Assembly: GCA_030606095.1 (NCBI GenBank)
Contig: JAUWHC010000214.1
Location: forward strand, 1 to 5,477
DNA: 5,477 nt
Direction of reading: 5' to 3'
Source: Promethearchaeota archaeon
GTDB taxonomy: Archaea; Asgardarchaeota; Lokiarchaeia; Sigyniarchaeales; SOKP01
Shown here piece by piece: positions 1 to 5,477 of this stretch. The position numbers were made by a program, and so were the translations under genes. A model generated the notes under the pieces. The model worked only from the letters and a program-made list of their open reading frames with translations. It had not been told where the DNA came from and did no database searches. Within the stretch, counting starts at the first letter, position 1, and each line of letters opens with the position of its first letter.

Positions 1-2506
1 GTTGCATTTCTAAAAGTCGTTTATATTTACCGTTTAAAGCCAATAGACTTTCGTGGCTCCCTTGTTCTACGATACCATGTTTATCAGAACCTAGAACGAT
101 TATCTGATCTGCATTCTTTATCGTTGATAAGCGGTGTGCGATGATAATGGTGGTTCGACCCTTGCGGGCTTTATTTAAAGCATTTTGGATCAAAGTCTCG
201 GTGTATGGGTCCACAGAAGAGGTTGCCTCGTCTAAAATCAGAATTTTAGGGTCGGTAATTAGAGCTCGAGCAAAAGCGATTAATTGACGTTGTCCTATAG
301 AAATATTAGACCCATTTTCTTTTAATCTTTTATCGTATTTCTTGTTTAAAGTCTCAACAAAATTATGTAATCCTAAGAATTTAGAAACTTCAATCATCTT
401 GTTTTCGATTTCAGGGGTAGGATTATCAATGCCATAAAGTAAATTCTCTTTGATAGTTCCCGTAAAAAGAAAAGCATCCTGAGGAACAAATCCTATTAAT
501 TCTCGTAAGTCTTTTTTGTTTACCTCTCGAATATCGATCCCATCAACGAGTAGCTTTCCAGCGTTTACATCGTAAAACCGAGCGAGGAGCTTTACTAATG
601 TTGTTTTTCCTGCGCCAGTTTCACCAGCAATCGCCAGAGTGGCACCAGGAGAGACATTTAAGTTTAAATCTTTTAATACATAACCTTTAGATTGTTGGCG
701 TTTAATTAACATTTTTTTTTCTTTTATTGCATCTTTCACTACTTTTGGAATCTTATTTGAGATCTCCGGAGGAATTGATATGCTGGCAAGCGTCTCGAGG
801 ATCGCTTGAGGAGACATCTGCATAGCCCCGCCACCCATTAGTCCTTGACTTTCTCCTCCCATTCCACCACTAGATGGTTGTTTAAAACCTGATTTTGAGT
901 GAAGCATTTTTTCTAAGTTTTTAACCATCATTTCGATCATTTTGGGAGGAATTAATTGCCCCATTGAAAATTGATCTTTTGAAGGCATGCCTTTCTTTAG
1001 ATCGTTATCTTTACTTTTAAATGACGTGTCATATTTAGGATGTTTTTCTGCTAAAGCTGTATTTGGAACGGCATAATGATATTCGTCTAATATTTCGTCA
1101 ATTATCTTTGGAGCATCCTCGGGTTTAACTCTCATTAAGCTCATGAACAATTTCTGTCGAACATTTTGAGGCATGGACGTGCTGTTTTTAAGCATGAAAG
1201 AGGAATATGGTTCTGGGAAAGTTTTCATCATTTCTATTGCTTTTTTAATCATAGGATTTTGCAACCACATTTCGTCAGGAGCTTGAGATACAGATGTAAT
1301 TTCGGGTGATTGTTTTTTCTTATTATTATCAAAAACATAGCCAAAACTAATGTTAATAAACTCAATTTTTCCTTTAGGTTCGGAAAATGTTTTCGCACTT
1401 ATTGGCTCAGGTATTTCTACGCTCTCTTCCAATACAGATAATATTCGATCTGAAGCTGCCAAAGCGCTTCCTATAATCTGTTGCATTTGTAATAACATCA
1501 TAAAAGGGCGGAAAAATTGAGAGAGTAACGAAATAAAGGCAACTAGAACTCCAACCGAAATAGTTATACCAAAAACATTAATTTCTCCAATTGCGATAAA
1601 ACCTCCAAGTAATAATATAATCACTGTGAGAACCGTAACTATTAAGGTAAATAGAGGGAAAATTGTAGCCATAATTCTTCTAATCTTAACCATTATCCTA
1701 TAATTAGCTGTATTTGCTTGATCAAACTCGGAGGATGCTTTTTTTTCTTGCCCGTATGCTTTTACTATCCTAGCTCCTGCAATATTCTCTTGAATCGAAG
1801 TTGTGACTTGACCAATAGATTCTCTAGCCTTCTTAAAAACACTCTTTATAATTTTTTGAATAAAATATGCCATAACAAAAAATATTGGAATAATTACCAA
1901 GCTGATTAAGGCTAAATAGATGTTGAGCAAGAACATAATTAATATAGTAATACTAATGGATACAATATTGGTTATTATTTGAACAAATTGCCCTCCTACT
2001 AGTAAGTTTAGTTGAGTAACGTCGTTAGTTGCAATTGAGATTATATCTCCTGATGGACGTTGATCAAAATAATTAAGAGACATGTCCTGCAATTTAAAAA
2101 AGAGATCATTTCTTACTTCGTAGGTAACTTTTTGTGATATTTTTCCCATTCCATATTGAGAAATATAAGTTGTGATTGCCATGAAGACGAGTAGGCTTAA
2201 AAACACTACACTCATGATTATTACGTAATATGGATCCCTTGCTACAATCCCATTATCTATTGTAGCCGCAGTAACTAGCGGACTTATGGTTAAAATTATG
2301 GTCCCTAATAAGAGAAGTATAGTATACAGTACAAATTTCCCTTTAAACGATTTTATATATGAAAGCATCCATTTCCACAGAACCTTGCTGGGATGTTCTA
2401 AGTCTGGTTTACTTTCTCCAAACGAGGGACGCCGATGACCACCTAAAGACGGCTGATTGATTTTTATTTCTTCTTTTCTCTCTTTCTTTTCTTCTGCATT
2501 ACTCAT
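1..2506 (-). CDS. ABC exporter half-transporter with large NBD insertion, TM288-like (3' end outside window)
   Basis: This is the consensus-site half of a heterodimeric type IV ABC exporter: a membrane protein that would use ATP to move an unknown substrate across the cytoplasmic membrane. The 835 visible residues are a charged cytosolic tail (1-45), a six-helix membrane domain (about 55-345; helices near 58-82, 93-115, 168-190, 191-216, 283-306, 312-345), and a nucleotide-binding domain. The NBD shows A-loop Y390, Walker A from G628 with K634, Q-loop Q676, signature ISIGQ (735-739), Walker B ending D759 with catalytic E760, D-loop SSVD (763-766) and H-loop H791. Family members have about 24 residues from A-loop Tyr to Walker A; here there are 238, because of an insertion at about 394-607. 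The ATG at 2506 overlaps the upstream TGA (ATGA) and follows AGGTGG with a 6-nt spacer. The frame is open to the left edge; the protein should end soon after Q835. Family assignment is very secure; the substrate is unknown. Confidence 0.96.
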   Translation of the reverse strand, partial: MSNAEEKKERKEEIKINQPSLGGHRRPSFGESKPDLEHPSKVLWKWMLSYIKSFKGKFVLYTILLLLGTIILTISPLVTAATIDNGIVARDPYYVIIMSVVFLSLLVFMAITTYISQYGMGKISQKVTYEVRNDLFFKLQDMSLNYFDQRPSGDIISIATNDVTQLNLLVGGQFVQIITNIVSISITILIMFLLNIYLALISLVIIPIFFVMAYFIQKIIKSVFKKARESIGQVTTSIQENIAGARIVKAYGQEKKASSEFDQANTANYRIMVKIRRIMATIFPLFTLIVTVLTVIILLLGGFIAIGEINVFGITISVGVLVAFISLLSQFFRPFMMLLQMQQIIGSALAASDRILSVLEESVEIPEPISAKTFSEPKGKIEFINISFGYVFDNNKKKQSPEITSVSQAPDEMWLQNPMIKKAIEMMKTFPEPYSSFMLKNSTSMPQNVRQKLFMSLMRVKPEDAPKIIDEILDEYHYAVPNTALAEKHPKYDTSFKSKDNDLKKGMPSKDQFSMGQLIPPKMIEMMVKNLEKMLHSKSGFKQPSSGGMGGESQGLMGGGAMQMSPQAILETLASISIPPEISNKIPKVVKDAIKEKKMLIKRQQSKGYVLKDLNLNVSPGATLAIAGETGAGKTTLVKLLARFYDVNAGKLLVDGIDIREVNKKDLRELIGFVPQDAFLFTGTIKENLLYGIDNPTPEIENKMIEVSKFLGLHNFVETLNKKYDKRLKENGSNISIGQRQLIAFARALITDPKILILDEATSSVDPYTETLIQNALNKARKGRTTIIIAHRLSTIKNADQIIVLGSDKHGIVEQGSHESLLALNGKYKRLLEMQ
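686..1327 (-). other. In-frame 214-residue insertion in the NBD of the ABC half-transporter
   Basis: This stretch encodes residues 394-607, between the first NBD strand (SFGY, ending at A-loop Y390) and the second strand (starting V610-L-K-D), which resumes normal alignment 18 residues before Walker A. The frame stays open with no frameshift. The composition is rich in Met (19 Met), Pro, Lys and Ser, with no Cys and a single Trp (W414). Likely parts are an amphipathic helix at 413-428, a helical segment at 446-476 (VRQKLF, then KPEDAPKIIDEILDEY), a polar linker at 484-512, a helix at 518-535, a Gly/Met-rich flexible linker at 546-560, and helices at 565-575 and 580-602. I do not recognise a known domain. 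The position matches the regulatory insertion of CFTR NBD1; any regulatory role here is inference. Confidence 0.85.
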
Positions 2507-4290
2507 GGAAGACCACCTTTTTTACTATTAATTTGTTTAAAATCTGGTAATGACTTTTGTTTGTAATATAATGTTTCATAAATTTGTCTATATAACACAT
2601 TAGTTTTAATTAAATCATCGTGAACACCAAAACCTATTACCCTTCCTTTATCTAAAACTAATATCTTATCAGCATTACGAATAGTTGAAATTCGCTGAGT
2701 TATAATGAATGTGGTAGTTCCCTTAGTGATTTTTTCTAATCCTTTTTGAATTTCAAATTCGGTTTCAACATCTACAGAACTAGTAGAATCGTCAAAAATT
2801 AGAATTTTTGGCTTTATAATTAACGCACGAGCAATAGAAAGACGTTGTTTTTGACCCCCCGACAGCCTTGTACCACGTTCACCTACTATAGCATCGTATT
2901 CTTTTGGTAAAGAAATGATAAAATCATGTAAATTGGCAATTTTAGCCGCTTCAATTATTTCTTCCATAGTTGCGTTTTCTTTGCCGTACGAAATATTATC
3001 AGCAATGCTTTTATTGAACAAAAATGTTTCTTGAGAGACGATCCCAACATTTTTCCTTAAATCTTGTAGACGATACTTGCGGATATCTTCTTGATCAATT
3101 TTGATTACCCCATTACTTACTTCATAAAACCGAGGAATTAAATTGATAATTGTAGATTTTCCAGAGCCTGTCGTGCCTAGAATTGCTAATTTTTTTCCAG
3201 CAGCAATAGTAAACGACACATTTTTTAAAATCCTATGGTCAGAAGTGTAACCAAAAGAAACATCTTCAAATTCTACATCGCCTTTCATGTGCTCAATCGA
3301 GGTTGCGTCTGGTAAATCTTTAACTTCTGGAGTTGATTCTAAAACATCTCTCACGCGAGTTAAAGCCGCATCGGCTTGAACGTATATCAACATAATTTGT
3401 CCTAACATAACTAAAGGGAATCCAAGAGTTGCGATAAACGATTGTAAAGTAATCAAGGTAGCTAACTCCATTACACCTTCAATTACCCAAATTCCACCAA
3501 CTAATAATGTGAATACGGTCATGGAGCCAATTATTATGAATATACTTGGCATGTAGAATGAATTCAATTTTACTGAACGAACGCTAGCTTTATAAAACCG
3601 CTCGTTGTTTTTAGAAAATTTTTGACGTTCTTTACCTTGAGTATTAAACATCCGTACTACTTGAGCGCCTACTATATTCTCTCTAATTGTATTAGTTAAT
3701 TCCCCAAAGCTATTTCGAGTCTCCAAAAATATTGGTTTTAACTTTTTAGCAAGATAGTACGATAATAAAAGAGAACTTCCAATGGCTATTGAAAATAACC
3801 AAGATAATTCTATGCTAAAAAGAATGAATCCGATAGTGACACCTCCTAATTGGAGAATGGATCTAAGTCCTAAATTTAATCCCATACCAAAGATTTGTTC
3901 GCTTTCTTCCACATCACTTGTAGCTCGTGAAATTAATTGACCCGTCTCAGTTTTATCAAAATAAGAAAAAGATTGTCGAGAAATGGCGTTGTTGATATCC
4001 GTACGAAGATAATAAACTGCTCTTGAGGAAACTTCAGCTCCTCTTAAGCGCGCGGCTCTTTCCAATATAAAGGCTAGAAAACCAAACATAAGAATTAAGC
4101 TAAATGAAATAATTAGTTCACTAGCATTAGAAAGCACTGAAAGATTCGGATCTAAACCACCAATCATTTTTCCTATTAACATTGGGACGATTACTAAAAA
4201 TAGCGTAGACATTAATAAATAGATTACTTCGAGAATGAAATCCTTCTTAGATTTCATCCAATATTTTAAAATCATTTTAAATGTATTCAT
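2503..4290 (-). CDS. ABC exporter half-transporter with degenerate ATP site, TM287-like
   Basis: This 595-residue protein is the degenerate-site partner in a heterodimeric type IV ABC exporter. Six membrane helices are visible at roughly 17-40, 57-79, 138-160, 162-180, 247-270 and 273-304, followed by a normal-length NBD: A-loop Y348, Walker A G372-T380 with K378, Q-loop Q420, perfect signature LSGGQ (476-480), Walker B ending D500, D-loop SSVD (504-507). The catalytic Glu position is Asp (D501) and the H-loop His is Gln (Q532, in ITQR). Both substitutions are characteristic of the TM287/LmrC/BmrC-type subunit, which binds ATP without efficient hydrolysis at its own site and supplies LSGGQ to its partner's working site. 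The ATG at 4290 overlaps the regulator's TGA; a GAGGAGGAG tract lies 11 nt upstream, inside the regulator's last codons. The gene in turn overlaps the next half-transporter by 4 bp. Function class is near certain; the substrate is unknown. Confidence 0.97.
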   Translation of the reverse strand: MNTFKMILKYWMKSKKDFILEVIYLLMSTLFLVIVPMLIGKMIGGLDPNLSVLSNASELIISFSLILMFGFLAFILERAARLRGAEVSSRAVYYLRTDINNAISRQSFSYFDKTETGQLISRATSDVEESEQIFGMGLNLGLRSILQLGGVTIGFILFSIELSWLFSIAIGSSLLLSYYLAKKLKPIFLETRNSFGELTNTIRENIVGAQVVRMFNTQGKERQKFSKNNERFYKASVRSVKLNSFYMPSIFIIIGSMTVFTLLVGGIWVIEGVMELATLITLQSFIATLGFPLVMLGQIMLIYVQADAALTRVRDVLESTPEVKDLPDATSIEHMKGDVEFEDVSFGYTSDHRILKNVSFTIAAGKKLAILGTTGSGKSTIINLIPRFYEVSNGVIKIDQEDIRKYRLQDLRKNVGIVSQETFLFNKSIADNISYGKENATMEEIIEAAKIANLHDFIISLPKEYDAIVGERGTRLSGGQKQRLSIARALIIKPKILIFDDSTSSVDVETEFEIQKGLEKITKGTTTFIITQRISTIRNADKILVLDKGRVIGFGVHDDLIKTNVLYRQIYETLYYKQKSLPDFKQINSKKGGLP

Positions 4291-4874
4291 ACTACTTTTT
4301 GCTCCTCCTCTGAGTTTTTATCAATCGCTTTATTTTTTAATTGAGAGATTACTTCCTCAATTTTATCATATTGTTTGTTTAATCGGAAAATTTTTTGCGA
4401 AAGTTTGACTTTGTGAAACTCTAATAATTTTAATTTCTCCTCTTCGGATTTTTCTTCAAGTTTTTCGAAAAAGAAGTTAAATGGCCCATATATTGGAAAA
4501 AAATGTCCTGATAACTTCTTATCTGAGCCTACTGTTGCCGCCATTAGTGTTTCTATTGATTCATTTATTATAAGTTGCTTTTCAAGCATTAATTTTAGTG
4601 TTTCTTCTCCTTTTTTTGTTACTTCGTAAATTTTCCTAGTTCTTCCTTCTTCTTGTTGTTCTGTGTATTTAATTAAGCCATTTTTAGTCATTTCCTTAAG
4701 CACTGTATACATTGTAGATGCGGGAGGGGACCATATTCCGAGAGTTCGGTTAGTTATATCTTTACTAATTTTATAACCGTATGAAGGGTTCTTCTCGAGA
4801 ATTATCAATATAAGCGCGCTAATGAAGCCTTTTTTCATTGCTTTTTCAAAATTCTTTGTAATTTCTTCAACCAT
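4287..4874 (-). CDS. PadR-family transcriptional regulator
   Basis: This 195-residue protein is a winged helix-turn-helix regulator of the PadR family. The DNA-binding domain spans about 15-95. It contains the family hallmark SYGYKI (31-36), the W-P-x-x-x-T-x-Y segment of the recognition helix (W48, P50-P51, T54, Y56, then VLKEMTKNGLI) and a basic wing (EGRTRKIYEVTKKG, 76-89). Residues 133-182 are Glu/Lys-rich and probably a coiled coil for dimerisation, as in longer PadR proteins; LmrR-type members of about 110 residues lack this. The middle part (104-132) is less typical and could carry ligand contacts. It is the first gene of the operon and overlaps the ABC gene by ATGA, so it probably represses its own operon until a transported compound binds; that is inference from LmrR/LmrCD-like context. 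The ATG at 4874 follows GAAGG with a 9-nt spacer; the family alignment starts just after it. Confidence 0.95.
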   Translation of the reverse strand: MVEEITKNFEKAMKKGFISALILIILEKNPSYGYKISKDITNRTLGIWSPPASTMYTVLKEMTKNGLIKYTEQQEEGRTRKIYEVTKKGEETLKLMLEKQLIINESIETLMAATVGSDKKLSGHFFPIYGPFNFFFEKLEEKSEEEKLKLLEFHKVKLSQKIFRLNKQYDKIEEVISQLKNKAIDKNSEEEQKVV

Positions 4875-4939
4875 CGCATTAAACCTTCAAAATAATTGAT
4901 TATATGAAAATGTAAATTATATAATATCTCACTTATGGA

Positions 4940-4962
4940 TATATATCGATTATTGATATATA
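4940..4962. repeat. Inverted repeat TATATATC-N7-GATATATA, possible operator
   Basis: The two 8-bp arms are perfect reverse complements (4940-4947 and 4955-4962) around a 7-bp spacer. The right arm overlaps the TATA box of the candidate operon promoter, so a bound protein would block TBP. The arms are mostly alternating AT, so chance is a real alternative. Confidence 0.4.
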
Positions 4963-4970
4963 AATTTTGT
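4955..4970 (-). promoter_or_regulatory. Candidate archaeal BRE/TATA promoter for the PadR-ABC-ABC operon
   Basis: On the minus strand this reads ACAAAA followed by TTTATATATC, a close match to the archaeal BRE plus TATA-box pattern. A start about 25 nt downstream would fall near 4933-4936 and leave a leader of about 60 nt before the regulator's ATG. A weaker alternative is the TTATATAA box at 4917-4924, which would place the start near 4895 and give a leader of about 20 nt. Both lie in very AT-rich DNA, so the exact start is uncertain. Confidence 0.5.
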
Positions 4971-4998
4971 TATGAAATAATATAAATACTATAACAAA
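4966..4998. repeat. Inverted repeat TTTGTTAT-N17-ATAACAAA, possible operator
   Basis: Perfect 8-bp arms at 4966-4973 and 4991-4998 enclose the candidate BRE/TATA box of the divergent DUF362 gene. The left arm overlaps the BRE of the candidate operon promoter on the other strand. This placement suits a dimeric regulator such as the adjacent PadR protein, but no binding-site consensus proves it. Confidence 0.4.
4974..4988 (+). promoter_or_regulatory. Candidate archaeal BRE/TATA promoter for the DUF362 gene
   Basis: GAAA followed by TAATATAAATA resembles a BRE plus TATA box. A start about 25 nt downstream of the TATA centre falls near 5008-5010, leaving a leader of about 25 nt that includes the GGTG Shine-Dalgarno core at 5022-5025. 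The two divergent candidate promoters are only a few bases apart, so one bound regulator could affect both genes. Confidence 0.45.
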
Positions 4999-5009
4999 CA
5001 ACATTGTTA
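4992..5009. repeat. Inverted repeat TAACAA-N6-TTGTTA, possible operator half-site pair
   Basis: The 6-bp arms (4992-4997 and 5004-5009) are perfect reverse complements. The hexamer TTGTTA also occurs at 4967-4972, giving three copies in alternating orientation within 43 bp. The middle copy could pair with either flank. The group lies between the candidate TATA box and the predicted transcript start of the DUF362 gene. Confidence 0.4.
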
Positions 5010-5033
5010 CTAAATATAATTGGTGTTTAAAGA

Positions 5034-5477
5034 ATGACAGAAGTGTTTATAGTTGATACTAAACAAGGTTTAGAATCGGCAGTTAACGAAATGTTTAATA
5101 ATTTAGAAAAGATTGAACCAATTTTGAAAAGCTCGAAGGAAGTTTATATTAAAGTAAATGGTATAGATTTTCATAAACATAGTTATACATCTCCAGAAGT
5201 CTTAAAAGCAGTAATAGAATATCTCAACAAAATTGGTGCTGATGTATACGTCATGGAAAACTCTACGCAAGCAAACATGACTCGAATTGTTTTTGCAATT
5301 AACGGTTTTAAGGACGTATGCGAGAAGACGGGCGCCAAAATTTTATTTTTAGACGAAGAAGATACTAAAACTTTTGAATTTAAAGGGAAACCTTCCGTGG
5401 CAGAAGATCCTAAAGGATACATCTTAAAAACCTTTCGATTACCTAAAACTATTACTAAAATAATGGAAAATAGAGAT
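5034..5477 (+). CDS. DUF362-family protein (3' end outside window)
   Basis: The 148 visible residues resemble the N-terminal part of DUF362 proteins, a family found in archaea and bacteria, often fused to or next to 4Fe-4S ferredoxin modules; its biochemical role is not well established. Family-like elements in order are the strand VYIKVNG (37-43), the TSPEVLKAVIEYLNKIGADVYV segment (52-73), the MENS motif with a following TR (74-84), a GFKDVCEKTGAKILFLDEE segment (91-109), and LKTFRLPKTI (131-140), which leads into the conserved centre. A single cysteine (C96) is visible; any Fe-S motif would lie past the right edge. The ATG follows GGTG with an 8-nt spacer. It is divergent from the PadR operon and could share its control region; a functional link to the transporter is not shown. 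Confidence 0.88.
   Translation, partial: MTEVFIVDTKQGLESAVNEMFNNLEKIEPILKSSKEVYIKVNGIDFHKHSYTSPEVLKAVIEYLNKIGADVYVMENSTQANMTRIVFAINGFKDVCEKTGAKILFLDEEDTKTFEFKGKPSVAEDPKGYILKTFRLPKTITKIMENRD

Noticed and set aside
711..726. T-rich tract that might be an archaeal terminator on the plus strand
   Set aside because: It sits within conserved-frame coding sequence of the ABC gene and encodes Lys codons on the other strand; there is no plus-strand gene upstream to terminate.
735..739. Deviant signature ISIGQ in the second ABC protein (residues 735-739, encoded near 290-304) as a sign of a dead gene
   Set aside because: The numbers here are residues. Heterodimeric exporters commonly carry a deviant signature in this subunit, and every other motif is intact, so it is not decay.
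1718..1909. 63-codon open frame on the plus strand
   Set aside because: It lies antisense to the membrane domain of the ABC half-transporter, whose conserved motifs occupy the other strand; the peptide resembles no family and has no clear ribosome site.
4835..4879. Short open frame starting at an ATG 5 bases before the PadR start, in another frame
   Set aside because: It encodes only 14 residues and overlaps the PadR start; the PadR ATG at 4874 fits the family alignment, and there is no sign of a leader peptide.
4953..4993. Bacterial-type -35/-10 promoter pairs such as TTGATA or TTGTTA with TA-rich -10 boxes
   Set aside because: In DNA this AT-rich such pairs arise freely; none has both a good -35 and a good -10 at 16-18 bp, while the BRE/TATA fits are better. 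They cannot be fully excluded.
5183..5422. 79-codon open frame on the minus strand
   Set aside because: It is antisense to the DUF362 coding region, which reads as a recognisable protein; this frame is a shadow.

Overview
This AT-rich window looks archaeal. The evidence is BRE/TATA-like promoter boxes with short leaders, Shine-Dalgarno cores of the GGTG/GGAGG type, and compact ATGA-overlapped genes. An Asgard-like or other mesophilic archaeon would fit. That is inference from sequence style, and a low-GC bacterium cannot be excluded.

Layout. From about 5033 down to base 1, the minus strand carries a three-gene operon in the order PadR-family regulator (4287-4874), ABC exporter half-transporter (2503-4290), second ABC exporter half-transporter (1-2506, running off the left edge). 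Both junctions are 4-bp ATGA overlaps, so the genes are probably translationally coupled. A 159-bp intergenic region (4875-5033) separates this operon from a divergent plus-strand gene, the first 148 codons of a DUF362-family protein (5034-5477, running off the right edge). The intergenic region holds candidate promoters in both directions and several inverted repeats that could be operators.

How the genes fit together. The two ABC proteins have the complementary asymmetry of a heterodimeric type IV exporter (TM287/288, LmrCD and BmrCD class). The first has a degenerate site (Walker B Glu replaced by Asp, H-loop His replaced by Gln) but a perfect LSGGQ. The second has intact catalytic residues but a deviant ISIGQ signature. 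Together they would form one working and one degenerate ATP site. A PadR regulator next to such an exporter recalls LmrR/LmrCD of Lactococcus, so a ligand-responsive efflux cassette is the simplest reading. The substrate cannot be told from sequence.

The most unusual feature is an insertion of about 214 residues, rich in Met, Pro and Gly, in the nucleotide-binding domain of the second ABC protein. It lies between the A-loop tyrosine and Walker A, the same topological place as the much shorter regulatory insertion of CFTR NBD1. I do not recognise a domain in it.
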